From Agrostemma githago (lineage: Eukaryota > Streptophyta > Magnoliopsida > Caryophyllales > Caryophyllaceae), in contig OY288257.1 of the NCBI GenBank assembly GCA_958450325.1, positions 14,217,873 to 14,281,872 of the forward strand: a DNA stretch of 64,000 bases. Direction: 5' to 3'. Shown one piece after another: positions 20,277 to 31,717 of this stretch. Both the position numbers and the translations under genes were made by a program. Every line of letters starts with the position of its first letter. Position 1 is the first letter of the stretch. The notes beneath the pieces were generated by a model, which saw only the letters and a list, made by a program, of their open reading frames with translations, was not told the origin of the DNA and did no database searches.

Positions 20277-21357
20277 GCCCAGAAAACCGAGAGCTTTTTT
20301 TTAATCATCCGAGCCTCGTCTTTTTTTACGACTTAGTCGTAGCGTGCAAAGTCAATCACGTAATTCTATTTTTCAAAACCCATGCATGTCACTACACTTA
20401 AAACGACTTTGATCGACGGTCTCGCACTATTAATTTTGTGTCGACGACTCTTTAGACGTATCCGACACACGATTAATTTAGACTCCATTCCTCGAGGTGA
20501 TAAACCGGGACAAGGCATCGAGATTCGGGATCGGGCTAGCACCACGCCTAGGTCCCAAATCTCCGTCCTTTGATTAATACACAATATAATGTGTATCTAA
20601 TCGAAGTTCGTCTGATTGCACAACTTACGGTCTAGTTCGTATTTACTATATACGGGTCCGTTTCGAGTTATTCATCTATTTATCGCTTCTTTTATTTTCC
20701 ATTTACGCTATTTTTATTGTTGTAATTTTTGTATTGGCCGGGTTGTATTTCCGCCCGTGTAATTTGTAACTTATTTACGAGCTTTGTTTATTTGGATGTT
20801 TATCGCTTTATAAATGAACCTCGCATGCTAAACAACTTCGACAATAGTTAGATGCATTAAATGACGTAGTTAACCAATAACTCACATGCTTAGCCCGAAA
20901 ACGCTGTTTGCATATCGTTTAGTCGTTTTACTAGCGCGCGTACACGAACACGAACGATGTCTTAGTAGAGGCCGCCATGTGCGGGCGGGGTTGGGTGTCC
21001 TTAGTGGGCTTCCCAACACGTACCCTCACCCCTTACTCAGAACCTCGGTTTCCAGATGCCCGAAACCGTTGGCGCACGAGAGTCATTCTATACACGATTA
21101 CCGGTGCAGATGGTATCGGTATTGTAATGCAAAGGGACGAGCCCCAGAAACTCTGAAATCGAAATGGGCCATACTTTGTGTTCAGCCCATGACGACATAG
21201 AGTGGGCTCGAATGGTTCCAAATAACCACAAAATTCGGTGGCAACTCCAACTTTGACTTAAATTTCGAACCAGAGAACAATCTTACCACGAGATTCATTC
21301 GCCTACCCAAACCCGCGCGTGGCCGCGTCGGGGTGGACCTACGTCATGTCCACAATT

Positions 21358-21375
21358 TGGCGACTCCGCTGGGGA
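21358..21375 (+). promoter_or_regulatory. Primer-binding site of element A (tRNA-Arg type)
   Basis: tggcgactccgctgggga begins four bases after the LTR end. The same 18-mer follows LTR1 and LTR2 of element F. This primer site is typical of Tat/Ogre elements and differs from the tRNA-Asp site of element B, which confirms two independent families. Confidence 0.85.
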
Positions 21376-22561
21376 CACCTGATGTACCACATGTCATCGG
21401 GGTTCCTAGAGTGAGACTCGAAGAGAAATCGTTCGTATATTAGTGTGCGCGCATTAGTTTAATGATTCATGCATAACCTAAATTTGCCCGGGCCGGTTAC
21501 TGGTGACTGACGTCCCACTATACCGCGGTGCATTCCTACATGGGTGCGCTAAAGACCTCGATGGTGGAACTCGTATGGGTTTTGCGGCATGTCCTAAGAC
21601 CAACTCGGCTTAGGGAGTCCGTCTTGATTTACGAGAAAGCCATCGTTGTTGGTATAGACCCTATTTAACCGACCGAGACTTAGCGTAATGCATACATAAG
21701 CGTCGTTATAATGCTTGTTTGACTACGTGCTACTTGGTTTCCGTGTCATTTTTCAAAAAACCCGAAATACCGTCCGTTTCGGGAACCATCTTTTCCAAAA
21801 CACCAAATTTTGAAAAACCCGAAATGCTGCCCATTTCGGAACTCGATTTTTTCAAATATCCAATTTTCAAAACTCGGAATGCCGCCGAAATTTAGGATCA
21901 ACGATTTGACTCAAAATATCCTTTTCTTTAGTCGGCATGCTGCCCGTTTTGACTTTCGAATTTCCGACCCCCCCCCCCCCCCAACACCTTGATTTTCTGA
22001 ATTTTCAAAATTCTAATCTCGTTTTTCGAAATTCTGTTTTCAGTATTCAAACTCTCGGAAATTCGTTCATCCTGCATTCAAATTTCAAAATATCAAACAT
22101 CCAACTTTCCAAAAATAAATCTTCCTTATTATCGGACCTACCGTTATCCGTGTGTCGGGTCTTTGCATAGTATGTCGAAGGTTTATAGCGTCGAAACTCT
22201 GTTGATCCTATATCACGAGTTTCTCCCCTTTCCCGAGTCCGCCTTATTTGTCAAGGCACGACCAACCCGCGTAGGGCATACCCCTACAAAGGAAAGTCCG
22301 TCTATACACTCGAGTCAAAAAGTCTGGGGAAAAGTCTCACGTGGACCTTCCTTCGAACGGGACTAGGCCCACAAAGCCGAGTCCTAAGGAAGTTACACCA
22401 CCCACGAGTCATCCGTCTAGGTGTCCTCCTCGAGTCTCTTTCACTTAGTCTCTCCTTTTGTCGCTCGGGATGTACTTTTTATGATTCCAAGATCTGGGTT
22501 CGGTTTCTGATTACACGGTGTTCTTACAGACAGGCCGCCGTCAACCAGACACACCCGCAAG
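21376..22561 (+). mobile_element. Untranslated leader of element A
   Basis: About 1.2 kb between the primer site and the gag start without a credible ORF. It contains a 15-base C run (about 21968-21982). The first roughly 330 bases align well with the leader of element F (48209-48520), with shared 'cccgggccggttact' and 'gaccaactcggcttagg'. It would be expected to hold the packaging signal. Confidence 0.75.
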
Positions 22562-23760
22562 ATGGAAGCAGCTCTGAACAGTCTGAAGACCTCCGTGGAC
22601 GCCATGGTCGTCAAACAGACCGACATTGAAGCCCAACTGACTGAAATGAGGGCTGGTCAAGTGGCTATCGTTGCTCGTATGGCTGCAGTGGAGCAAAGGA
22701 CTCCTAATAACGAGACCAATGGGTCCCTGACTGAGCTACTTAGTGCGGTTCACCGACTAGAGGAACAAGTTCATTTAACTGGGAGTAACAACATCCATCT
22801 CGAAAACAGCCGTGAGTATGCCCCGGTGAATGACAAGCTACCCCCAAACCTGAACCTCACGGGCCTACCGATGTTCGAGGGAACCAAAGACCCGTTACTA
22901 CATGTACGGACCTTCAAAGAATTCATGGCCATCAAGGGAGTGGATTCGTCCATGTTCAAGAACCTTTTTGCTGCATCCCTTGAGAAGCACCCACGGGCCT
23001 AATACTACAGGCTAGACCCGAAAAAATACCCTACTTGGGATGATGTGGCCACCGAGTTTGCTCGGAACTATGCTGACAACACCGAGATCCAAACCACAAT
23101 GAGATCTCTGGAGGTTATGGCCCAAGAGCCAAAAGGAAGGTTTTACTAAGTACCTTCAACGCTGGAGGGCCGAGAGCGTAAAACTGGTCGATAAGCCCAG
23201 TGAAAAGACTTTGGTGGAGGCTTTTGTTAAGAATCTCCTCCCCTCCTACCGGGTTCACCTCCGGTACGCTGTCATACCTAATTTCACCACCCTTACTGAA
23301 ATGGGTATGAGAATCGAAGATGACCTGAGACTAGAGGGCCTCACTAAGGCCTCTAGCAAGGGATACCAAGGGGCTTCCTCTTCCACTACTAAGCCCCAGG
23401 CTGCAACCCGCAGCATTTTTGACGCGGTTAATCTACTGGATGCCCCGTCTAAGAAGAACACCCCACCTCGGGTTTTCACTGATATAGGTACCACCTATAC
23501 CTATGCCTTACAAAGGCTATCCTCAAAAGGCTTAATCCAACCGATAGGCCCAACTCCTGAAGTTCCGGTCGAGCGACGCTCCAAGAACTACAATGCCCAG
23601 GTCTATTGCCAATACCACCGAGGCAATGGGCATGATACCGAAAAGTGCTGGAAGCTGAAGCACTTGATCCAGGACTTGATTGAGAGCGGTAAAATCCCGC
23701 TACCTGGAGATAAACCAAGTAACAAGGAGAATCCTTTCAGCTCCCATGCCATCTTTGCCG
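22562..23760 (+). pseudogene. gag pseudogene of element A
   Basis: ATG at 22562 starts a Gag of Tat type. It has an N-terminal coiled coil (residues about 5-45, SLKTSVDAMVVKQTDIEAQL region), the conserved linker LPMFEGTKDPLLHV, then the capsid-like retrotransposon Gag domain (YYRLDPKKYPTWDDVATEF to about EAFVKNLLPSY). A zinc-knuckle-like motif follows (CQYHRGNGHDTEKCWKLK, about 23608-23661). It is broken by TAA at 23000-23002 and by a one-base insertion near 23134 that shifts the frame; the frame is recovered from 23211 on. It cannot give a full protein. Confidence 0.85.
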
Positions 23761-25275
23761 GTGAGGTGATTGATTGTTCTCACCTTATCTCTCCATTTAT
23801 CCCGCAAGTAAACGGGATCTGGTTCGACGACGAAGACGATGTCTACCTCGCTAAAGGAGAAACTGTCCCCATCACCTCCGAGGAGATTTGGAAGACTAAA
23901 TCCCGAGTTTTAGCCAGTAACCACCTTGGTCGTTCCTATCAAGCCACTAGCTCTAGAGACACCCCTATCCCGACAACCGTCACTGAACCCCTCAGGACGG
24001 AAGTCGCCCCTGAGGAGCCGACTGCTGAAACGGCCCTCATGAAGCAACTAAAGAAGACTCGAGTTGACCTCACTATATGGCAACTCCTAGTTAGCTCACA
24101 AGAGCATCGAGAAGCACTCACTAAGGTTCTCGATCAAATCAAGATCGACTCTTTGGTTACCCCTGCTGAAATGGTAGCCACAGTCCTGCCCCATCTAAAG
24201 GGCAAAGCTAAGGAAGGAGGCCCAATGATCACTTTCTCGGAAGCCGACCTACCGCCGTTCGGGGCCTCCCATAATCTGGCCCTCTATATTACGGTGATCT
24301 GCTGAGGAAAATACCTCCCAATGACCCTAGTTGATGATGGGTCTGCTGTGAATGTCCTTCCTTTAAGGACCGCCAAAGCCCTCGGCATTACCGAGACCGA
24401 TTATATTCCGACTGCTCAGACCATCCAAGCCTTTGATGGGAGTCCAAAGTCGGTAGCCGGAGCCATAAAAATGACCATCATAACGGGCCCGATAGAAAAG
24501 GAGCTCGAGTTCCAAGTGATCGACGTCACCTCGTCCTTCAGCCTGCTCCTAGGAAGGCCGTGGATCCATGCGGTCAAGGCGGTGTCCTCCACCCTCCATC
24601 GAAAGATCAAGATGCCTTTGCTCGATAATGTCACTACTTTGGAGGCAACCCCAATGACCGTGGCTAGCTGTAACTCCACGGGCCGCACGGACCTCTGGGG
24701 GTTTGACTTTGTGGGGATGGTTGAGGAAGAGTACCTTTTTAGGCCCTACTTCACTACGAGTATCGACACGATGCTCCAAAACCTAGGGTACTTTCCGGGG
24801 GGCTACCTCTCGACCCGATCTCCCAGCTGGGAAGATTATCGAGGTCCTCAAGGACGAAGACTCTCACTTCGGCCTTGGTTATGCCACCACTCTGGGCAAC
24901 GTTGTCCGAGCAGGAATTGAAAAGGCCTGCAACATCATTAAGGGTATCCACTTGAGCCCTTACAGCCCGCGGTGGGCTGACTACTTTGTCACACCGGTGT
25001 TTAGGGCTATTCAGGTTGGTCTATACCAACCCAATGCTGTGCACCTCGGGACCCAATTGGCCCGGGACTGCAACTACATCCCGGATGATGTGTTCGCCCT
25101 CATCCAGTCCGATGGAGCTGAAAATGCTGAGCCCGCGCTGAGGCTACTCTTCGGGGAAGACGCCATAGCCCCGACTCCAAAGGAAGACCCGGTCAACCTG
25201 ATTCTCCGCAGCAACAGGTTTGACCCGACCAAGCTGATCTCGGATGTTGGCTCCGAGACGGAAAACAGGGCCTAG
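23761..25275 (+). pseudogene. Protease region of the element A polyprotein, degenerate
   Basis: Continues the frame of 23211. The retropepsin domain lies at about 24290-24640 and has the active-site motif LVDDGSAVNV (24330-), with D-D-G-S where D-[TS/N]-G-S is usual, and the flap and C-terminal signature SLLLGRPWIHAV. A TGA at 24303-24305, just before the active site, interrupts the frame. A frameshift near 24830 moves the open frame to the one of 24952-25275, which ends in TAG (25273-25275). The sequence after the protease is the variable linker before reverse transcriptase. Confidence 0.8.
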
Positions 25276-27060
25276 AGGAAGACTATCAAATGGACTGATA
25301 GTCAAGGAAAGATCTACAAGCTGGTCACCGGAGAGGGAGACATGCCTGAGTCTGAGTCCGAGTCTGAGTCAGAGTCTGAGGTTGAGTCTAGGGAAGTCGG
25401 TGCTAGAGTCACTCCTGTAACCCCTCTCCCTTTAGTCATTCCTGCTGCTGGCACTTCGGGGTCTGTCCCGAGTGCCTTACCAATTCCGCCTCTGACCAAT
25501 GATCAGATGGCTGCTCTTTTTGAGCTGTTTTCAAAATTCTCAATCAATAATAACAATCGTTCTGCTTACGACTTATCTCTTTTAAATTCTGCTTTCAAAA
25601 ATGTTTTATGCAATGACATTGAGAAACCCGACGAACAGGTGCCCTTACCTCTGCATCTGATTGAGCAACTAGAGCAAAGGGAATCTCGGAATCCGGTGAT
25701 CGAAGAGACCGAGTCTATTAATGTGGGAATAACCTTAGAGCCTCAGATACTTAAGATAGGGTTATCTTTAGATCCCGAGGAGAAACGGCAATTCACGAAC
25801 CTCCTCCAAGAGTTCAAAGATATCTTCGCATGGTCCTACAAGGACATGCCGGGGATAGACCGGGAAATAGCCGAGCACCGCATACCGATTAAAGACGGGT
25901 GCAAACCGGTTAAGCAAAAGCTCCGCCGAATGAGGCCCGAGTGGTCTCTCAAGGTAAAGGAAGAAGTCGACAAACAGTTCAAAGCCGGCTTCATGCAAGT
26001 GTCCGAATATCCGGACTGGGTTGCAAACATCGTGCCGGTTCCTAAAAAGGACGGTAAGGTGCGGGTATGCGTGGATTTTCGGGATCTCAACAAGGCTAGC
26101 CCGAAAGATGATTTTGCGTTACCACACATCGACATACTGGTAGATAACACGGCCGATCATGCCCTTCTATCATTCATGGATGGGTATGCCGGGTATAATC
26201 AGATCAAGATGGCGGAAGAAGATATGAGTAAGACTACCTTCACTACACCTTGGGGTACTTACTGCTACACCGTCATGTCATTTGGTCTCATTAATGCTGG
26301 GGCCACATACCAGCGGACTGCTACGACCTTATTACACGACATGATGCATAAAGAAGTAGAAGTTTATGTAGACGACATGATCGTCAAATCCAAAGAACGG
26401 GACGGTCACATCACCGCCCTAAGGAAATTCTTCACCCGTTTGCGCAAGTACAACATGAGGCTAAACCCTCAAAAGTGCAGTTTCGGGGTAACATTAGGCA
26501 AATTACTGGGTCATGTCGTTAGCCAACGAGGTATCGAGGTCGACCCAGCTAAAATCAAAGCCATTACCGAGATGCAACCTCCTAAAACCGAAAAAGAAAT
26601 AAGGGGATTTCGACAAGATCAAGGAAATCATGTCTGCTCCGCCAGTCCTAATGCCACCTCAACCCGGTTTGCCTCTGTCGTTATACCTAACGACGACAGA
26701 GACAGCCATGGGGGCTATGCTGGCTTAGACAGTTGACTCCAAAGAACGAGTCATCTATTACATCAGCAAAAAGTTTTTAGAGTATGAATGCAAATATACC
26801 ATGCTCGAAAAGACGTGTTTGGCTCTGGTTTGGGCCACTAAGAAGCTCCGGTACTATATGCTCAGCTACGAGGTCCATGTGCTATCCAAAATGGACCCAA
26901 TCAAGTACCTCTTCGAAAAGCCCATTCTCAATGACCGGATTTCTAGATGGACTCTAATGCTAGCAGAGTTCAACCTAAAATTTGTGCCATTAAAGGCTAT
27001 TAAAGGTCGGGTAGTAGCTGAATTTCTCGCCGACAGCCCGATAACTGAAGAAGGATACAC
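25276..27060 (+). pseudogene. Reverse transcriptase and RNase H of element A, degenerate
   Basis: An acidic Ser-Glu repeat (ESESESESESEVES, about 25345-25388) precedes the reverse transcriptase: KQKLRRMRPEWSLKVKEEV, FRDLNKASPKDDFALPHID, the SFGLINAGATYQR motif and the catalytic YVDD (26365-26376). The palm motifs are intact. Just after KTEKEIRGF (about 26610) a deletion of roughly 130-140 bases, judged against the usual Tat layout, removes the link to RNase H and shifts the frame. RNase H continues as APPVLMPPQPG... with TAG at 26726-26728, then CKYTMLEKTCLALVWATKKL and the LADSPI end (about 27040). Confidence 0.85.
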
Positions 27061-27700
27061 CGACACCTGGTCCTTCCCAGACGAAGATATCTTCCATACC
27101 GATACTGAAACATGGGATTTATACTTCGATGGAGCATCCAATTTTCGAGGGTTCGGAGTCGGGATCCTCCTAATCTCGCCAAAAGGAGAGCATACTCCCG
27201 TGTCCATCAAACTGGACTTTGACGTTACCAATAATGCAGCCGAGTACGAAGCATGCATTTATGGGCTACAAGCCACCGCCAACCTGGGAATCACAAATCT
27301 CCGGGTACATGGTGACTCATCCTTGGTCATTAACCAAGCGCTTCAAAAATGGAAGACTCGGAATGCTAATCTCGTGGCCTACCAGGCACGAGTAAGGGAT
27401 CTCGAGAAACAATTCCAAAGGGTAGAATACATATACCTGCCCCGAGAAGAAAATCAGTTTGCAGATGCACTCTCAAAATTGGCATCTTTACTGAACATTC
27501 CCGATCACATGACCAGTATGCCAATTTGCGTCGAAAGACGATCCGAGCCGGTATACATTCACGACATTGAAGATATTGAGATAAATGATCCCGAACCATG
27601 GTATCAGGTCGTGTTAACGTACCTGACAAACGGAGAATATCCTCCCGGGACAGAACGCCGAGCCAAGAAAGCCTTACGGAGGCTAGCTACCCAATTCGTC
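27061..27700 (+). pseudogene. Second (archaeal-type) RNase H domain of element A
   Basis: Within the open frame 26801-27871. LYFDGASNFRGFGVGIL supplies the first Asp, NNAAEYEACIYGL the Glu, RVHGDSSLVINQAL the second Asp and QFADALSKLA the last Asp, so all four catalytic acids are present. A second RNase H between the retroviral-type RNase H and integrase is the diagnostic feature of Tat-lineage elements. The domain itself has no stop, but its parent polyprotein does. Confidence 0.85.
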
Positions 27701-28849
27701 CGTACCGATGACGGACAACTGTACAAAAAGACAGCACAGGGGGCTCTCCTCCTTTGTGTTGATAAATATAAGGCCGAAAAAGTTATGGCCGAAATACACG
27801 ATGGTGAAAACGGCCCACATATGAATGCTCATATGCTGGTCCGGAAAATCATGAGGCTCGGGTATTACTAGAATACTATGGAAGCCGACTGTCAGTTATA
27901 TGTCAAACATTGTCATAACTGCCAGATCTTCGCCAATGTGCAACACCTGCCGTCATCATTGCTTTATACCATGACGTCGCCTTGGCCCTTCTCGACATGA
28001 GGTATCGACATAATCGGGAAAATAAATCCCTCTGGTACTGGCGGACACTGTTTCATTTTGGTAGCTATCGACTACTTCACCAAATGGGTCGAAGCTGAAG
28101 CATATCGCATTCTCAATGCTAAACACGTCGCCAAGTTTATCCAGAACAAGATAATATGTTGGTATGGCATACCGCATGAATTTATCAGTGATCACGGGAC
28201 TCATTTTCAAGCTGAGACTGCGGCCCTGCTGACCAAGTATAAAATTCAAAGGCATACGTCCTCGCCCTATCGTCCCCAAACAAACGGAGCAGTGGAGGCG
28301 GCCAATAAAACAATTGTCACCATACTTAAAAAGATGGCTGATAATTATCGGGACTGGCCCGACAAAATACCTTTTGCTCTATGGGGATACCGGACGTCAA
28401 TTCGCACCGCAACCGGGGCGACACCGGATTACCTAACTTATGGGATGGAGGCTGTCCAACCAGTTGAACTGGAGGTACCGTCCCTCAGAATTCTGTTAGA
28501 AAGTCAAGTACCCGAAGCTGACTGAGTTCGAGCACGGTATGACTCGTTGGTTCTACTAGACGAACGACGATCTCGTGCCCTCAACAACATTCAAATCTAC
28601 CAGAAGAGGATCCAACGGGCCTTCAACAAAAGGGTAAGGCCCAGAAACATTAAGGAAGGGGACCTAGTCCTTTAATCGGTTCGAGCTTTATTACCAGTTG
28701 ACCCGAGGGGGAAATTCAAACCTAATTGGGCTGGGCCATATTTAGTAAAGAAAATCCTATCAGGAGGAGCAGTGATGCTGACGGACCTGGACGGGAATGA
28801 ATTCGTCAACCCAACCAACCTGGACCAGCTGAAGCGCTACTACCCTTAG
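27701..28849 (+). pseudogene. Integrase of element A, degenerate
   Basis: The zinc-binding part (HMNAHMLVRKIMRLGYY ... CQLYVKHCHNCQ, about 27810-27935) is followed by the catalytic core with D (VAIDYFTKW), D (FISDHGTHF) and E (TNGAVEAANK) correctly spaced. The C-terminal domain is GPYLVKKILSGGAVMLTDLDG and the natural stop is TAG at 28847-28849. Interruptions are TAG 27869-27871, TGA 27998-28000 and TGA 28523-28525, all at positions where Trp is usual, and TAA 28673-28675. The catalytic residues survive although the frame does not. Confidence 0.85.
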
Positions 28850-29242
28850 CCCTTTCTCAATGTAATTAGCAAATTTATCAAAATCGTTTTTTTTTACAAA
28901 AAAGCAAGTCAATGAGCTAGAATTATTTATTCTACTGTCACAAGCATCTTGAACCAATAGTCTTGATGTAATTCGAGATTGCAAATCTACTGCGCTTGAA
29001 CTACGTTTGGTTTGATTCCACTATTTGTGGATACGTAGGCAACCCCTCAAAAGGGTACAACCAGTGCAATCGAGAAAAGACAGGGACAGTTTAATAATAA
29101 CTTCTTTTATTAATTCATAAAAAAAATCCCGATAAACTCGGGAAATTACAAAATGCAAGAATTCAAAAAATACAAAAAAAAAGCACACAACAAAAAAATA
29201 GTAATAATATTTAAATAATAATAAAAACTAAGGACTCGGTAT
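28850..29242 (+). mobile_element. Spacer between pol and the antisense gene of element A
   Basis: AT-rich and without ORFs of interest. It includes 'gtggatacgtaggcaacc' (about 29027), whose counterpart in element F is at about 52665, showing that F keeps this post-pol segment. The left part is the likely 3' flank of the antisense gene. Confidence 0.6.
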
Positions 29243-31031
29243 TCAGGGCATCTTGCCCTTCCCCTTGTCTTTGGCCTCCTTGGCCGTCCACTGACGACGA
29301 CGCGGAGGGGAGCGTTCCCGAATCACCACGGGAACCTCCTTAGCTCGGGCTCGTTTGTTTGAGCTCGAGTTCTCTATCACCTCAATGGGCCCAAGTCGGG
29401 CCCTCGCGGGCTCAGGAAGCCGGTCACGCGGGCCTAGTCGGTCCCGGGCCGCCAGCCTTGGCCCAAGTCGTCTCTCCAAATCAGTCTGGGGGCTTGGCTG
29501 CCCCCGCGTGCTGCTAGCACCGACCTCCTTAGATCGAGTCTTAGTTTGTGACTTGAGGCCCGATTCTAATCGGACTAAAGTAGCAGGAGTGTCTCCCTCG
29601 TTGAAGAAACCCCTGTTGTCCTTCGCCGTCTCCCGGCGGACCAATTCGAAGGCCTCATCAACCTTCAAAGCTTTGCGAGCCTCCTCGGACTCCTCGGAAG
29701 TCCACTTCTGGTAAGCCCGTGAAACCCAAGCGGATTGGCAAGGGCTGGGTATGGTCCACGTGGGACCGGTAAACCACCTCTGCAACCATGTGTCGCACAT
29801 AGCGTCCGTCAATTGGAGCGAGACGCTAATGATGGCTTCAGTCTCAGGAATGCGCTGAGACGAACCGAACTGCCTCAGAAGGCGGTCTGGATAAATGTGA
29901 ACTGTCCAGTCGAGAGACAGAATCACCAGGTAGCGGGCTTGGTCCCTCTTGGGCAATCCCGTCAGCTTCGAAAGGAACCACCAGGCAACGGTCCATCTAA
30001 TCAAAGGACCACCATGGAACACCAGCTCCTCATCCCAATAAGCTCGGTTTATATGATGACTCGAGCTTATATGTCGCCTCCTCGAACTGATTGGGATGCT
30101 ACGATAATTGGGAATGCTCAGAGGGGACTCTATGATCGAGAGACGTTCCGACAACCAAATCTGAAAGTATACACGAAATCCATGAGTAAGTGGTTCGCTA
30201 CAGCCCACTCGATCGAGTACAGCAGCTGACTCGATCGAGTAAGCCCTCCAAAAACATGCAGTAGCTCGCTAAGAGTGTCACTCGATCGAGTGACAGGTCC
30301 ACTCAATCGAGTGAATTACGGACATCAGAAAATTCGTGCGGAAGCGAAGAAAAAAGAGGAAAAAATGAAAATCGTGGAATGTATACCTGCAGAATACGGG
30401 TACTACCCGTCAGCCGTCGGTCCGGGTCAAGACGCCTAGCATCTAGACCCATGATGATCTCCCCGGTGGCTAGCCAAGCAGGGCTATGACCAGTCTCCAT
30501 CTGGTCAACCACACCAATCAGCCTGATTTGACCCAGGCACGAGTCAACATCCATCATCCCCTCAAAGACGTAGCGGTGCAGCATGCAAAAGGCAAAAGCC
30601 CTACGCCTATGGGCAGCAGTGATCCTCATGTCTTGGAGGTTCATAAACTTATCAGCCAAGTTGAAAAGGGAAACAGTATTTCCCCGCACCATTCGATCTG
30701 TCTCGGCATGAGACAGACCCAAGAAATCCCTCAGCATCCTTCTTGGATCCGGGCAGAATGGAGGGATAGCAGGACGGGCAATAGGGCTCCAACCACCTAT
30801 AGCCACGATCTCCTCAGGTAGAGGGCATATTTCTCCTCGCGGGAACGCGAAGACGTGATGGGTAGTATCCCAAAACGCCAAGCAGGCGTCCAAAAAGTGT
30901 GAGTCAATTATCAGACGTTGAAATGGAAACAGACTGACAATTCCCATCTGAGGCAACTGTACCTTTTCCTCGTCCCGAAAGTATATATTGGGACCAGGCA
31001 AAAAGCATTGCTGTCTATGATCGATGCCCAT
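29243..31031 (-). CDS. Antisense two-exon gene carried by element A (plant-mobile-domain-like)
   Basis: Minus strand. Exon 1 is 31031-30387 (215 codons) and exon 2 is 30160-29243 (305 aa plus stop), giving a predicted 520-aa protein. The intron (30386-30161, 226 bp) has donor CAG|GTATAC and acceptor TTTCAG|ATTTGG, is phase 0, and joins two frames without a stop. Exon 1 has LDACLAFWDTTHHVFAFPR and GEICPLPEEIVAIGGWSP, the pattern of antisense ORFs described in Tat elements and of plant-mobile-domain/transposon-derived proteins; the exact family is uncertain. Exon 2 adds DEELVFHGGPLIRWTVAWWF, and the tail is basic (SPPRRRQWTAKEAKDKGKGK). Unlike gag-pol it has no stops or frameshifts. Its function is unknown. 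Confidence 0.75.
30161..30386 (-). other. Intron of the antisense gene, containing four palindromes
   Basis: 226 bp with GT..AG borders in minus orientation. On the forward strand it contains cactcgatcgagta (30206-30219), gactcgatcgagta (30228-30241), cactcgatcgagtg (30279-30292) and cactcaatcgagtg (30300-30313), the same motif as in the LTR promoter arrays. The element's own sense RNA would not splice this intron, so it can persist through retrotransposition. Confidence 0.7.
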
Positions 31032-31123
31032 GACAGAAATTTCGAATTTTCTTGAAAGTCTGTAAGATTTTGAGGAGAAGAAGGAGAATTTGAGTTGGGA
31101 TGTAAAAGTTGAAGCAGGGATAC

Positions 31124-31134
31124 CTATATTTATA
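31124..31134 (-). promoter_or_regulatory. Putative TATA box of the antisense gene
   Basis: The forward text ctatatttata reads TATAAATATAG on the minus strand, 93 bases upstream of the ATG at 31031, a plausible position. It is the only good TATA motif near the start. Confidence 0.5.
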
Positions 31135-31331
31135 ATAGGAAACCCTAACTGTAACCCTAACTACCATGCTTCCTCAGCAAACCTGGGCACTACGCACGCG
31201 CAGGCCTGATTGCAGTTCAGAACCTAAAACAGGAATCGAGTCGTCCCGAGCGTTCCTAAAAATTTCTAAAAAATTGTGATAAAAAAAATCTTTCAAATTT
31301 TTTCTACTTTCAAAAATCAATATTTTATTTT

Positions 31332-31560
31332 CCCCAGCATGAGTCGGTGCTTTGCCTATGTGTTACATGCAATTTGTCATGTGTCAGCATACAGGTACAC
31401 CCCTAGACTTCAGAAGCAAGTCTCCGCGCAGCTATTTCACTCCCCAGCGTAAGTCAATGTTTCTCCCGAAATGCTACATCCAAGATGTGATGTGTCGGCA
31501 TACGGGTACACATACACCCTCAAAGGCAAGTTTGACTCCCCACGGAGCTACCATCATCAG
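31332..31560 (+). repeat. Two 110-bp tandem units before the 3' LTR of A
   Basis: Two diverged copies start at 'ccccagcatgagtcggtg' (about 31332) and 'ccccagcgtaagtcaatg' (about 31442). Each contains 'gtcRgcatacRggtacac'. The corresponding place in element F holds a 64-bp tandem array with a related 'aaacaggtacaccc' core. Confidence 0.65.
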
Positions 31561-31700
31561 GACAGGTATGACCCTCTGCTTATGGCTGGCGAGCCCTTCA
31601 CGCAAGTCTACTGGACTATAAACGACCCGACCGGAAGACTGCCAGGTCGTAATCTGCGATTGGCCTGGTAGCTACTCTGCTTTCGCCTTGTCCAAGCCTC

Positions 31701-31717
31701 AGTCAGAGTGGGGGCTC
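31701..31717 (+). promoter_or_regulatory. Polypurine tract of element A
   Basis: agtcagagtgggggctc directly precedes the TGTAGACACC start of the 3' LTR. The same sequence is found in D and F. Confidence 0.85.

Larger units (their letters stand above)
18717..21354 (+). repeat. 5' LTR of element A
   Basis: 2638 bp from TGTAGACACC to GTCCACA. It contains a palindrome array and TATA box (19104-19266), a poly-C/(CA)n tract (about 19420-19448), a second palindrome cluster (20160-20276) and a conserved GC-rich end. Its first 1304 bases (to 20020) match the truncated 3' LTR at 31718-32992 with few differences. Confidence 0.93.

Noticed and set aside
29355..29714. Plus-strand open frame of 119 codons
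   Set aside because: Opposite-strand shadow of exon 2 of the antisense gene, which has the recognisable pattern and splice context. The same applies to plus-strand frames at 29735-30229 and 30486-30821.
30228..30292. Regularly spaced palindromes as a CRISPR-like array
   Set aside because: The context is plant transposon DNA, the spacing is irregular, the repeats are 14-bp palindromes and no cas-like gene exists.
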